From the NCBI RefSeq assembly GCF_051020765.1, contig NC_134934.1:13964001-14028000 (forward strand): a stretch of 64,000 nucleotides of DNA, in the 5' to 3' direction. Within the stretch, counting starts at the first letter, position 1. The number at the start of each line of letters is the position of its first letter. Shown piece by piece: positions 1 to 12,654 of this stretch. The notes beneath the pieces are model-generated. The model saw nothing but the letters and a program-made list of their open reading frames with translations. It ran no database searches and was not told the DNA's origin. The stretch is from Lasioglossum baleicum (Eukaryota > Arthropoda > Insecta > Hymenoptera > Halictidae). A program made the position numbers and the translations under genes.

Positions 1-673
1 TTCGTCATCAATGAGATTACATCCTTAAACAAAAAGCCCGTGCTTGTCTTTGCAAATCTCGTTACCGTAGTCCGCTGGCAAACGCGATTTAAACCGGATG
101 ACGTTAAACAAAATTTTTAAGTTCGTTACCGTGGAAACGTATCGTCCGGACCTCTTGATCCAGTCGAACACAATCCTGCTTATAAGTAGCGTTCTCTGCG
201 TAGATGTATCAAGTTCATTCGACAAACGACGTGTTTTAATTGTTGTTCGTCGGTGGAAATTTTATCGGAACAATCTCGAATAGACATGTCGGAAACTCGA
301 TGGAAAATATCGAGAATCTTCAGTCACTTTCCGTTCTTCCATTTGTTTTCATGAATCGGAGCAATTGACTCGTCTCGCGGAGCGATAACAGCTGATCGTA
401 AATCAAGATGAAATACGCCCGAGGATCTGGATCGTGCCGCGGCTCAACGAAAGCAGGGATTTCTTCGTTAAATAAATAAATCGAAGTAATATCGAGGGAG
501 TTCGTGAAACGGGCTGAGACCGGTCGGGACGGAACAATTTATCTTATCGTCGCAAAAACGTTAAATATTTCGGCGCAATGAAGCTTTCCGCAACCGCTGT
601 GCGAATCTTGCATTGCTTCTATAAATTCTATAGTGCAAATTAAAACCTAATTAAGATTAAACTCGATCCACAG

Positions 674-765
674 TTAACCCTTTGGACTCGAAGCAATTTT
701 AATTCGAAAATCAAAACATTTCTTTCAACCTCATTTTTATTCTATGTCATCTTGTTATATTGTGC
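674..765. mobile_element. Family B piggyBac-like MITE, left-end fragment
   Basis: It begins with TTAACCCTTTGGACTCG, then the family interior GCAATTTTAATTCGAAAATC. The right end is not recognisable. Confidence 0.6.
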
Positions 766-1027
766 ATGTCGAATTGAACCTGTGTTCTCATACGCGAAAG
801 TTGAGCTTTTTACAATTTATAGAATACGGACGAATTGAATAATATTGAAACTGTGTTTTTAATAATAGTATGGCAATTTTTACTGGCGCCCCAAGTTAAA
901 ATTGTTGGATGAGAGAAGAATGCTTGCATTATGGCGTCTGAGATTGATTGTAGAGTTGATCGATCTATGGTTGTATACTGTATACACGTGATTCCTGGTA
1001 TATAAAGCATAATTCTTATGTTATTAC

Positions 1028-1200
1028 TAGACTGCGGATCTTTATGCAAAATAAAAAATGTCTGCGTCGATTCCAAGACACAGAGATTAAATAAAAATTT
1101 CTTTCTTGTTTTAAGTATTTTATTAAACTAAAATTAATACGTTGATGTTCTGAAATTTTTTAAATATGATATATATTAAATGCATAAAATCCGCAGTCTA
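1028..1200. mobile_element. Family A hAT-like MITE, copy A1
   Basis: The termini are TAGACTGCGGATCTTTATGC and the inverted TGCATAAAATCCGCAGTCTA. The flanks GTTATTAC and GTCATGAC agree at 6 of 8 bases, as expected for an old 8-bp target duplication of the hAT type. The element is 173 bp with no coding capacity. Confidence 0.8.
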
Positions 1201-1838
1201 GTCATGACTGTCTATTTACTTTAACGAAAACCGTGGGAATGAATCGGAAAGGGTTGAACCGGCACGAGGAAACCGCTGACGTTCGAGGACAATAAATTTT
1301 TGGTATCGGGCGCGGAGTTGGATTCGTGGGTCGGTGGTTGAACGTGTTGAATCGCTGAAGAGACGCGATCGTTCATGGCCAATAACACCCATCATTTTTC
1401 GGTCGAGCTCGACTACGACGGAGAATCTCGTCCACGCTCGAGCGACTTTTCCACGCGAATCGCAGCGGCCGGGGCTCGGATGCGATGGCGCATTGAACTA
1501 TGAGATCCTAAGGATTCGGTGCGAAAGACGGTTCTGGGGCTTCGCCAACACGTGTTCCTCTGGCATCTCTTTCAGAACGCCCCCGGGGCTGGAGGCCCGT
1601 TCAATGTCCTATCATTCGACGATTCCTGTTTCCTTCCTGGAGACGCAACGAACAGAACAGAAATCGAATCGCACGAGAATCCTCGGACGAATGCTCCTTT
1701 CATCTTTCATGCAAAAACTCGGATGCCTCCCGGACATTGATTTCCCACGAATTTCACTTTTGCGAACCTCTTTGATTATCGCGCAACGGTAAATTGCCAC
1801 TGCATGAAATTGCGTTGCTGGACGTCGCTTATGATTAT

Positions 1839-2043
1839 TAGACAGCGGATATTTATGCAAAATAAAAATTTTCTATATAAATTGCAACAAACTCTCTGGA
1901 GCGAAATAGAAATATATTTTCTTTCTTTATATGTTTAATAAGATTGAAAATAATGTAACAGTGTGTTTGAATTCTTCTAATGTTTTTACTCTTTTAAATC
2001 ACACCTACTGTTTTCCTCATAAATGCATCAAATCCGCCATCTA
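1839..2043. mobile_element. Family A hAT-like MITE, copy A2
   Basis: The termini are TAGACAGCGGAT and ATCCGCCATCTA (inverted, with changes), flanked by a perfect 8-bp duplication ATGATTAT (1831-1838 and 2044-2051). This copy defines the family boundaries best. It is 205 bp and non-coding. Confidence 0.88.
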
Positions 2044-2051
2044 ATGATTAT

Positions 2052-3473
2052 TGAACTGTGAATTGAATGAATTCTGTTAACGAACCGACTAAATTAGGGA
2101 ATAGAATATTTCAATACCGGTTTGGTTACTCCAGTTTATTTTCTCACTGGATAGTTGTTGTTCAAAATTGTTGCATTTCAGCCGCTGCCATTATCTGCAT
2201 AGCAAAGTCCACAAGGTGATCATTGACTCGAAGCTGGCAACGCTATAACACGTTCGTTCTCCATTCAGTTCTGCACACAGACCGCGAATGAATCGTGTAC
2301 TGTTATCTGCCAGTGCTCGCCACGTGAGAATTAGATTATCGAGGTTCATTTTTATTTTGTTCGTGTATCAACGAAACACAATCCTATCGCGATGGAACTT
2401 CCTGTTTCTTTTTTTTTCACGGGCTAATATTGAATTTTCAATAGAGATGCCAGTCTTCTGTACACAGAGTTTTCATATCGGAATTAATCAAAGCAATTTT
2501 CAGCCCATGTTTCGATCGTACCAATTATTATATAGCAGAAGGAAGATGAAAAAACGATTTCAGGATATGAGACAGAAAATAAACACAACATATTTTCAAC
2601 ATTTACGAGCTCTGTGTTTTTCATTAGTCGATCACGGTGTTTAATACGAGTCGCTGAAGGTATGTCCACATCCGTATTAGTATCATAAAGGCCAGAGAAT
2701 GTACAATATAAACTGGATACTGCAGATTCACTCGCGTCATAAGAATTTTATGAAATTTCTCTACGAGCCTTGTTTTATTACACTTCACACAATCAAATAT
2801 ACAGGGTGGTCCACCTAAATGTAGCCATCTCTATTCTCAATCTCCAATGAATGGTACATACTCGCGACTCTTTCAGGAGAACAGAGATTCAAATTCGTGT
2901 AGTTATTTAGAGCAGTGAAACGATGTCATCGATCTTCATTTCGTACCTCTTTCCCACGGGTCTTCGGCCGATTATTCGATTTAAGGAACCCCCCGTTCTT
3001 CGCAGGTTCAAACTCTCTGCCACACCTATCGGATTCGACTCTGCCATCAATCGTATTCGCGAGCTATTTCCTATCTGATTTAGCCCCGGGCACATCCGAG
3101 CTGTATGTCAACGATCCCTCGAAACCGGAGCCAGTTTCGTCCGGATCGATCGACCTATCGTCCCCGAAGTCTTTAACCTATCAACCTATTAGAACCTATC
3201 CAGTACACTAGCGCTCAAAAGTTCGACGCCGAGAAACCACCGAAAGAAGAACGCTAAACATATCGATGAATGAAGTGTAAACCCACCATTAGTTGTGGTG
3301 GATACGATTGAATCTTTTCCTAACGCAAAATAAACTGTAACTGCGTCACCTGGTCTCCGCAGGTTACCTTTGCCTCTTCAACAGTGTTTTTTTATTTATT
3401 AAGATCGCGTCAACTATTCGTCATTAGCGACCATGGAAGAGCTGATACAATTTATAGCAGTTTATAGTGTAAT
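2052..3473. other. No gene or clear element seen
   Basis: This is mixed-composition sequence. A CAGGGTGGTCCACC motif at 2803 looks like one end of a DNA transposon, but no partner end was found. Short open frames overlap on both strands and none resembles a known protein. Confidence 0.5.
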
Positions 3474-4082
3474 CAGAGTTGGGCAAAAATTTAATCAGCG
3501 ATTGACGAATAAATTTCTACTTCAATTGTTAATCACAATTAATAATTCATCTCCTAGTTTAGTCGTTAATTGCGGTTAAAGATTACATACTAATTTATTT
3601 AAATACTTATTAATCGTTAATTGGGAACAACGGCTAAATTTCTACTTTAGTTGTTAATTGCGATTAACGATTACATTCCTTTCAATTGCAATTGTCAATC
3701 GGATAATTGATTAATGATTAACTGCTGAAATTTCGGAATGGAATACGGAATCAAAACTGTATGTGCGAATACTGAAAAAAATGTAAACTGACTTTAGGTG
3801 TACATATTGTCATTTGGTGTAATATAATACAAACTCTGTTTACGTGCTTTTATGTCTTTTTTCGATGATTCCTTTTTTAAATCAACGATTGACGATTAAC
3901 CTCATGAATCAATTGAATCAGTCTCCGATTTTTCGATAATTTCTATTTTTAATCAACGATTGTCGATTAACTTCATCAATCGATCGAATCAATCGTCGAT
4001 TTTTCAATGATTACTTTTTCTAATCGTACACATTAATCAATCAATCTTGATGAAAATTTTAATCGATTAATGCCCGACTCTG
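3474..4082. mobile_element. Family C hAT-like MITE (609 bp)
   Basis: The termini are CAGAGTTGGGC and the inverted GCCCGACTCTG, flanked by AGTGTAAT and AGTATAGT (6 of 8). The interior is made of many diverged repeats around ATCAACGATTGACGATTAA and AATCGATTAAT, so it is rich in ATTA/ATCGAT cores. It is non-coding. Confidence 0.7.
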
Positions 4083-4804
4083 AGTATAGTGTTAATTTTC
4101 CTATTTTGTTATATAGATCAGTAGCTTTTAAGAAGTTAATAACACATTCACTTAGACTACCAGGCAAGTTGAACGTTGATCGATGTGATTCAAAACTTCA
4201 ACAATTTTTGTTTAATCGCTAACTTAGCATTAGATATTTTCATCTGACCGAACCTCGAAAGATCTTCGAAAACAAATCTGTGGAAATGGAATGTACTCCG
4301 AGAGTTCCAGACTGTGAATTTGTCTAGCTAGCATAACGTCGTCAAAAGCATCCACAGTGTTAGGGTAACCCAAATTGACATGACGAACCTATGCCCTCGC
4401 GCCTAACTCACTGTCGTCCTTGCACCCGGCAAGAGTAACGAGCGGGGTTAAGAAACAATCGCCGGTAGTTGTGTTGGAGGTGAGGCTCGTAAAAGTGTTC
4501 TTTTCATCCCTGACCCGGTGGCAGTTGTTCAGAAGGATGTCTCGAGGAAGAAGAAACCTCTGGAGGAGGTCGAGGTACCGTGTGAACGGGGCTTCATGCG
4601 GCGTAGGAAGCAACTCTAGGACGAGGGGCAGAGGAGTAGCACAGTAGACAGTAGAAAAAGGCAGAGGGAAGGAGAGAGGCGAAGGGAATGAACAGAAGCA
4701 TTAAGAGCGTCAAGCAAGACGGAGACAGTAGATGAGCAACGCACAAAGTGCAACTCCTGGCTGCAGCGTGCACCGCAGACTCGTCTCGATCGTGACACCT
4801 GCGC

Positions 4805-4839
<35 letters not shown>

Positions 4840-5270
4840 CCTCTCTCCCTTTATTCTATCCTCTCTCTCTTTCCCCTGTAGCTTGTTCTTTCGTTCATTT
4901 GTTGCCTGGGTTTCCGTGGATCGTCGGCCGAGCCGGTGCACCGCGTAGCACGCGGACAGCTGTCCCTGGTAACGGTCGGAGGGATCCTCAAGGTCCGCCA
5001 TCGACTGCCACGCTTTCGAAATTCCTCTTTCGACGAGCCGTTTCATTCTAGAAACCATTTTTCACCTTACGAAACCCGACTGTCTCCGTTCACAATGGCG
5101 GACCGGTGGCAACCACCGGTTCGATCGAATTCGAGAAATGCTCAGAACATTTTTATTTTGCATTAAGATTCGTTGTTCCTGTCGGAGTACTTCAAAAGTG
5201 TTCAAACTTTACTGGCTTTTCCGAAATTCATTTGGATCCACCTAAAAGTCTCTTACTGGATGCACCTATC
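4083..5270. other. Non-coding stretch with a CT microsatellite
   Basis: It holds a (CT)n run at about 4806-4836 within a CpG-rich island (4390-5130). Overlapping open frames on both strands are a consequence of base composition; none is recognised. Confidence 0.5.
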
Positions 5271-5274
5271 GCTG

Positions 5275-5738
5275 AAAGTGTTCCATGAATATGCGTCCAT
5301 AATTATGAAAGTGGTCTAAGTCATATGCACCCGTGCTTCAATTTACGCGAATAAAAAAACGTGTAAATTGAATCTGTAAACTTGATAAGGTTCCAGATGC
5401 CACAGTACTCCTAACGTTTTCCTTCCTTTCCGCGTAAATTTAGGCGAATTTAGGTAAAACTACGTAAATTTAGGTAAAAGTTCCGCGTAAATTGAGGTAA
5501 ATTTGCCGCGTAAAACAAATACATACTCGTGTAAAGAAGTGCCGCGTAAATTGAGGGACGGGTGTATTTCTTGTCTCGAGATATTTAAAAGAGAAGGATA
5601 TTAACACTGAATGTCCATTTTCCACGATATCGTAGAAATTACATTGAATTAATTTAGTTCAAAATAATGTGATGTCAAATTTTCACTTACAATTAGACCA
5701 CTTTCCTAATTATGGGCACATAATCGCACACTTCCCTC
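5275..5738. mobile_element. Family N long-inverted-repeat element containing family M
   Basis: The outer inverted repeats are about 45 bp. The left carries CCATAATTATGAAAGTGGTC (around 5297-5316) and the right carries GACCACTTTCCTAATTATGG (around 5697-5716). Inside, close to the left arm, sits the separate element M. The precise outer ends are uncertain. Confidence 0.6.
5328..5564. mobile_element. Family M MITE, nested in family N
   Basis: The termini are CACCCGTGCTTCAATTTACG and the inverted CGTAAATTGAGGGACGGGTG. The interior repeats CGCGTAAATTTAGG several times. It is 237 bp and non-coding, with TA-containing flanks. Confidence 0.7.
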
Positions 5739-5957
5739 GATCATTCCCTTTTGCCAACTAATAACTACATTGTCCGGTAAAAGGTTCAACAGAAACGTTA
5801 GACGGCTCCCACTAATGAAATCCGCAAGCTAGTTAGCGGAAACCGCGACGAATGGAACGCACAGGATCGATACAAACGAGGAATTTAGAATAGCCATTCG
5901 ACTATGAATTTCGTACTTTTTCATTGGACAAGGCGAAGATGTGTCGCTTGATAACGC

Positions 5958-5974
5958 GGGGGGGGGGGGGGGGG
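5958..5974 (+). repeat. Poly-G tract (17 G)
   Basis: This is an uninterrupted run of 17 guanines. It is a slippage-prone homopolymer whose true length may differ from the assembly. Confidence 0.9.
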
Positions 5975-6358
5975 ACTTGAACAACACGTAATCTCGCGGT
6001 TTTTGTTTTTATCTCTGACCCAGTTTGCGCGATCCTTAATTGAAGACGCGAACTTCTGCTTCGTCGCGGGTTTCCCGAGTAGCCTGTCCGCGATTCCTGC
6101 AACTTTTTATCTTCCCGACACACGTGAAACAGCAGTTTTCGCACGCGGACCTCCACTTTTTCGGAACTGCAGCAATTTCCAAGCTGAGAACGCTTATGGC
6201 TTACACAAAGCTTGATGGACACGCTCTCGGGGACTGTTATCGTGCTACGCGAATAATTTAACTGTAAGTTTTCTGACGAACTTTCTAATTACTGCGAGAA
6301 TTGCAGGAATTTGCTATTTTTGATGTTCAATGTTTAATAGAGTCGTAGTGAATATGAT

Positions 6359-6515
6359 TTCACACTCGGAGCAATTTTAACTTGAAAATTAAACATTTCT
6401 CCCGACCTAGAATATATTTTCATTCCCCATGATTTCTTCAATTTTATACAATTACAATAACTAAATGTTTAGTAATTGATTGACCGACATATTTAATAAT
6501 GTAAACAATATTTTG
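6359..6515. mobile_element. Family B MITE, diverged copy
   Basis: It matches the family interior from CACTCGGAGCAATTTTAACT through CTAAATGTTTAGTAATTGAT, but the outer TTAA ends are eroded. Confidence 0.55.
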
Positions 6516-8562
6516 ATCTGTACCAAATGGAAGCTTAAAAATCTTCTTTTACGCAATAATCCCGAAGGAAATTATTGGATTTTATTATCGAGAGTGAGTT
6601 GTTGGTTTATGATTAAAGTTGCTGTTGCTATTGAATGATTCTTTTACAAAATCCTCAGCCATGGACCATAGACTTTCAACAATTATGAAATAATCACCGA
6701 TAGATAATGTGTGAACATGTCGACTGCCTGCTAATCACCCCTGAAAAATTCCATAGCATGTTTAAAGAAATGAAAAGTACTAATGTTTTATTTCCAACTG
6801 ATTATAGAATGATCAAGAAGGGACATAAACAATGTCCATGATTTGTTAATTCGAATGTGGATCGAAGGTGTCGTGTGTTCTCGTAGATTCTCTTACCAGA
6901 ACGTAATGTCACTCCTTCGGAGGGAGCTCGTTCGCATTTTGAAACGAGCCACGCATCGTTACGTTCCGCCGGTTCTCGGGTCCGATTACCCGCCAGGGAA
7001 TACCGGCACTGTCAGCTGATAACAAGCGAATCGCGAACTTTCCCGATACCCGCACCCCTATCACTCTGCATTATCCGATCGCGAACCAGGCGCAGGTGTT
7101 ACTCGATTCGAGTCGTTAACTCCTTGCGTAGGCCACTGCCTCGGCTTTAATCCAATTTTTATCTTGCATTTTCCTACGCTCTTGCATCCTGGGAAGATAA
7201 TCCCTTGCGCAGTCCAGTGCGATGGCTTTCAACAAATTTGATGTTTGAACAGCCATAACCTTACAAAAAGTTAATATTATATCTTGAAAAAATGTGCTCG
7301 TTTCCCCCGAAGGACGGTAAATAGAGCCGCAAAATTTCAAATTTTTATGCCGACTGGTTTTGCTGCGATAAATTCTGGAAGTCGCTCCCCTCTGAGATCC
7401 TCGAAGTTGACGAAAAGTACGTCGGAGCATTGTTTGAAAAAAATAATTAATAAACTGCACATCCCTGAGCGAAATAAAAATTGCTTGAAGTAACAGGATT
7501 TAAAATAAAATACGTAAAATGCAAAGTCTAATATTGGCACTGAGCAAGTAGACGGTTTTAATTAAAATCGTTAAGCGGGCAAAACTTAAATAGAATTTCA
7601 GCGCTGCGTTTTTTATATTGTTTGCCACGGTTGTAAAATATCAGTGCAACGTAACAGTCATAAACATATCGACATAATTGAATTCAGAAGAGTGGAAGAC
7701 GCCGAGATTCGCAGGGAAATCGCGATAACAGCGCGAGAGTGGAAGAAAAACTGGACTCGTGCAAAGAATGAGCGGCGTTCACGTGATGTTTCACCAACGA
7801 TATTTGTACTTTGCATTGGTACTTAACGCGTCCTGTGCTCCGGGCGTTTCCGCGTGACTACGTCCGAGCCACGTGGATCGCATCCGAACGATACTATAAA
7901 ACGGTAAACATTTCTAGTGCTTGACGCACGGCACTCGCAGCAATGTAAATATCAATTTTATTAACAGAGTAAGTAAACCGTATGACGGGCGTCTGCTAAC
8001 AGGAAACGGCATCAATCTTTTTGCATCTGGTTTCGTCATTGTGTCTCGGATGATCGAACGTCTCGCGCAAATTGTTGCGAATATTATTTAACGCGGTCGT
8101 GGCGTGCAATTAGCGCGGTCGGGAGCAACAAATACGACCAGATAGCTGGAGAAAAAAAATCCACGTGCTCGACAACGGAACGCGATTTTGATTTTCAATT
8201 AAACGCGCAATTATCTCTCGCTTTCTATGCATTCTTACGCGTTTTTCTCTCTTGTAGAACGCGCCCTCGTTTCGTCGAGCTTCAAGCCACGCCGTATCTT
8301 CCTCAAGTCAAAGCCAACTAATTTCGTTGCGATTCTGCCGTTCGTTTGTTACGCGAAATGAAACGAGAAATTCTGGAAACCAGGGAATTCCGCTTTGAGA
8401 AAAAACATTGCGGGATACAGGCAGATTTCGAGCGAAAGGAAATTGCAGAATATTAGGCGACGGACAAGGAAAAGAATTCGATCGCGTCGGTTGGAAAATT
8501 GCAGCTCGATTCTCATTGTAATTGTTGCGAACAATTTTTACGTTGAACTATTTATTAATAAC
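6516..8562. other. No gene or element seen
   Basis: The sequence is AT-rich at first, then more CpG-rich from 6900. I recognise no exon, RNA gene or inverted-repeat element here. Confidence 0.5.
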
Positions 8563-8768
8563 TAGACTATGGATGCAAAAATGCTGGGATATCAAATTCA
8601 ATTCATCAGGTATCAATTACAAATACATATTATGACCAATGAAAATCGGATTTTACTTGGTACCACTTTCTGAAAATTTCTCTATAAAAATTGAAAATTG
8701 CATAAACATCCCCTAATATTCCTCGTTAACCTCTCGACAAAATCAAGATAAATAAATCCGCGCGTCTA
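8563..8768. mobile_element. Family A MITE, degenerate copy A3
   Basis: The left end is TAGACTATGGATGCAAAA and the right end AAATCCGCGCGTCTA. No target duplication remains visible. Confidence 0.5.
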
Positions 8769-9076
8769 GTCCCCATTGCCTGCAAATAAACAGCAATGCA
8801 AGAGGTTAATTTCATCTTCGACCACATTCTACACCCTCCCGTTGTTTTTCCAACGCGTCACCCCCTACTTCCGTCCCGTTCTCGCGACCCTTTTGTCTCG
8901 ATTTCTCTGTCTCTTTCCCTCAGTGTCTCCCCTTTAGCTTTTCTCTCTGTTCAACTCGCTTTCGTTGAGAGCTGCTACGCACCCCTCCGATGTTCAGAAC
9001 CTCTCTATCGGCCCGCTCCCGTAATAACGACGCACGCGTGCCACTCCATATCGGACGTTGGTCACACTTCGGCCCC

Positions 9077-9139
<63 letters not shown>

Positions 9140-9638
9140 ATTGCGTTTTCTCCACAGCTTCTATCCGATGCAATCTACACGCAGAACCCGCCACGACCGT
9201 TCCTTTTCCGCGCGTTTTTCCCGCACGCGCGTGCCATTTGTACACGCGGCCCCGAAACCACCGGAAATCGAATTCCCGTTGGAGTGCCATTCGTTCGCCG
9301 TTTCAACGAAAGAGATGGATTTTGACGGCCGGTATCCGGGGGCTCTCTTTTGTCTTTCCGGGTTTTACCTTTGGCCTGTTTGCTCTCCCTTTCTCTCTTT
9401 GGTTGGGTGGCAGAAGGACTGCTCGTCGAGGAGCGAGGGTGAATCATTCGAGTTTTGAAGAGATCGGTGATTGTACTGGTGGAAGAGCACGGGTTGACGG
9501 GCAGCTTCGTTTCAACCCTTCTGTCGCGATTTTTACAGCATTTCTTTGTCATTCTCGTCCAGTTTATTTCGTTGATATTGTCACTTTGTGAGCAAATAGG
9601 ATTCATTCGCCGGCATTTATGTAAATGTATTTTAACCA
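8769..9638. other. Pyrimidine-rich non-coding stretch with a long CT microsatellite
   Basis: It is dominated by CT-rich sequence and a (CT)n run at 9079-9136. The long open frame across it encodes mainly Ser-Leu repeats, which is what CT repeats give, so I do not call a gene. Confidence 0.6.
9079..9136 (+). repeat. (CT)n microsatellite, 29 units
   Basis: It is a perfect dinucleotide run within a pyrimidine-rich tract. Confidence 0.95.
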
Positions 9639-9815
9639 TAGACTGCGAATTTATGCATTTATGATAAAAATGTGTAGGTCTAATGTGATTGTGACAGTAA
9701 AAAAATTTGAAGAATTTATATTATTTTCAACCTATTAAATACATTCAACAAGAAATGAAATATTTATTTCACCCCAGCTTGTTGCAATTCAGGTAGAAAG
9801 TTTTACTGAACCTTC
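9639..9815. mobile_element. Family A MITE copy A4, right end lost into a family G fragment
   Basis: The left end is TAGACTGCGAATTTATGCAT. Interior family sequence (TTTTCAACCTATTAAA, then TTGTTGCAATTCAGGTAGAA) follows. Beyond about 9815 the sequence changes to family G. Confidence 0.55.
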
Positions 9816-9903
9816 TACTGCAAAAACCCCATCGCATGCATTATCGAGAAATGTGAAGGCGCATCCCGTACCCCTGCAATCCTAGAAACGAGTTTACCCC
9901 CTT
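9816..9903. mobile_element. Family G fragment
   Basis: CTACTGCAAAAACCCCAT and GCAATCCTAGAAACGAGTTT match the right arm of the complete family G element at 42.4-42.7 kb. About 45 unrelated bases separate the two matches. Confidence 0.55.
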
Positions 9904-12650
9904 ACCGCTCCATTCTGAAACTTGAGGAAAGGGACAGAAAAACGAAGACAAAAGGTCGCAAGTGTAAGACAGAAGCAAGATGAGGGTGCGGAATATGGTC
10001 GGAAACAAGAATACAAGAAACCAGGATAATGATCGCCGAAAGAAGGGCAAACGCGACCTGTAACTTGAGAAGAGGGAAGAAGAAGGTGCCAGTCGAAGAG
10101 GATACAAAAGTCGAAAGAAGATATTGCAAAAGCAGGACAACAGCGATTGAGGGACCTGCTGCGTGGAAAAACAACGGGAGGGTGCGGAACGTGGTCTCGG
10201 ATGAGATTAAAGGAAGGGTGGCGGCGATCAAGGAGGAAAGAGGGAGGGTAAGGATCGCTGGAAAGGAGGGCGAAAGAAGAGAAGAGAAGGGTAGCGGAGG
10301 GAACGGGCGAGGATGGAATAGAGTCGGAGGCCGATCGATGAGAACGATGTTGCCTCCGCTCGCTCGTACGTTCCACTTCGATTTTCTAGCCGGCACGGAG
10401 AGCGGCGTGGAGAGGAAGGCTTGGGCTGTGACTCGGTTGCTCGGTCGTGCGCTCAGCACACGCTGGTTGGCTGATGGTTTCTACGAGAAACCTGCCCCGA
10501 CTAGGTTAGAGGGTTAAAAGCGTCTACCCGCCGCCACTTCCCGACACGTGGACCCTGGGAAACAGTTTTTCCTTTCCGTTCCTTTTCCTCTCCTTTCTTT
10601 CTCCGACGCCGAGAACGCCGGCCACCTTCCCTGCGCACCCTGCGCGGCCCACTTTTTATTCGGTGCAGCCAAACAATCCTCCTTTTTAAAGAAAGAAATT
10701 CATTTTTAGACTGTACAGAACACGAATTGTTCTACAATAACTTTATACGAAAGGAACCTGAAATAGAGCAATGACTTTTATGAAATAGCCAGCGATGTAC
10801 TGTCTTCTGTTTGTTAACACATTACCGACCGGTGATTATTGCATAATTTTGAGAAATCTATGGTTCATTGCTAATCACTTTTTAATGAAACCTTCAACAG
10901 CCTCAATAACGTCATCTAATACTTTCATTTAAGATTGTAATGCAAAAGAAAATTTCTACGCTTTCTTTTGGTACAGCACAATTATTGAAAATCCTGTTAA
11001 TAGGCTTTTTAATTATAAACTATCGCTGTCAGTTAATTTCGAGATAAGGGTTAACAGAACAACGACTACAGCTTTGAAACGTGAAGTAGGACGCGTGTCA
11101 TCAAGTGGGTCCCACATGTTTGCGATGCACCATTGTATAAAATTTCAAGCCCGAAACATTTTTCACCGCGTTCGGACTGCATCGTCTGCACCGTGTCCAC
11201 CTCCAACCTGTTTTCCATCTTTCTCTTTTTGTTTCTACCCACCTATGTCCACCTACCTCCAGCCATCCGCTGCCTACTAGGTTCGGCCTGGTATCCCGGA
11301 ACGGACACGATCTCCCGCCGCCCGGTTCCGTCGAGGTTATCGGGCGGCTGGAAAGTCGAATGTGCTCGTGGCACGTGCATCTCTCTGTGGCCTGTCTCGA
11401 GTCACGCTAGAACATAATTTTCCCTTTCACCGCCTACTTCCACGTTTGCCCGTCGCCCTCCGCAGACCCCGGTACCGCTCGTTCCGCTGTTGGTCATCCG
11501 GTTTCTCGAGACCGTCGTCCGTTCGGCGGCTCTTAATTATCTCGAGCGATCCGCCGGCCCGATACCGGCCCACCTAGCCACACCGCGTCATATCGAGCCA
11601 TACCTGGTCAAACCACGCTGTTCCGATCCGGCATAGATCCCTGCAAGTACCCACGAGATCGTCAATCATCTCCCAACCAAGATCGTCGACGATTTCGTTC
11701 GCTCAAACACCGTCAAACAACTTCAAACTTAAATCACCTCTGCCAACGTCTCTTACCACCCGTTCAAGTATTTCCAAACGTCTTCAAACAGTCCCCTGGA
11801 TAGACAGAAAAATCCTAAACTCCTCCAACCTAATGTAATACAAGTACAGCATGTTTAACATCCTTATTAAAGTGTACTGGTGCCTGCTAGCAAACGTCTC
11901 ATTCAAACACGAGTAAACACGACCACTCAAAGCACTGAGCGCTAATTCGTCAGCGCTAATCTCGCCTAAAGTCAACACCACGGCGTTCGACCAGCTCGAG
12001 ATAACGTGTTAACTCGGCGGGTAGATCGTCAAACCGCTTGAAACCCGTCGCGTCGTTATTATTACACTTTCGTGTCGCGCTTTAAAATAGCGTTACCACC
12101 CTGTCCGACTACCGGCGGCAACTCGGGGGGTTGCTGGTTGCTCGTATCGATTCTCCGGGAAACACGCTCAGCCTGAAACTCGAAATCAAGCGGCGCGCAA
12201 CCCACCCCTCCTTCTCCTGCATCGCCTCCTCTTCCCCGCATTTTGCTTCTCCTCTTTCTCCACCACCTCCTCGTGCGATTTCAATCCGTGAATACGATGT
12301 CGTTTCGCACGAGCGTGATTTATCATCGGCGCCCACCGAATCCTTTGGAAAACGAGGACGTTGCACGCGGCCAATGGTCGCACGAGGAAGCGTGTACACG
12401 CGAGGCGTATTAGGAGCTCGTCGACGCTCTGACCCACTTTTACCACACGGGGTATCCTTTTCTTTTATATAATCGGCACGATACACATACAGAACCAAGC
12501 CGAGCCGAGCCGACCCCGGCGTTTGTTACGCGCCCGTGATCCTCTCCTCGTCGACGGAACAACCGGCAGACACAACCGGTATCACGTTCTGAATACACGA
12601 TCGAAACGATCGCCGGCAGCCTCTCGAACTTCCCGAATCACTTTCGAGGC
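9904..12650. other. GC-rich non-coding stretch
   Basis: A purine-rich tract (9905-10350) is followed by CpG-rich sequence (10370-10660 and 11280-12620). Long overlapping open frames occur on both strands but none has family features. CpG richness makes this a candidate regulatory or promoter island for an alternative gish start. Confidence 0.4.
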
Positions 12651-12654
12651 ATCA

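Noticed and set aside
2803..2830. CAGGGTGGTCCACCTAAATG as a transposon end
   Set aside because: It looks like a DNA-transposon terminus, but no inverted partner or target duplication was found nearby.
4594..5058. 154-codon minus-strand frame with RERERE run
   Set aside because: The Arg-Glu run comes from the CT microsatellite on the other strand. There is no other support.
8796..9458. 220-codon open frame on the plus strand
   Set aside because: It spans a CT microsatellite and pyrimidine-rich DNA, so it is open by composition. Other frames there are open too, and there is no domain or splice context.
9894..10459. Overlapping 160- and 185-codon frames on the minus strand
   Set aside because: These are reverse complements of a purine-rich tract with low-complexity Ser/Leu/Phe/Pro translation. 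The plus strand is open as well. Nothing is recognisable.
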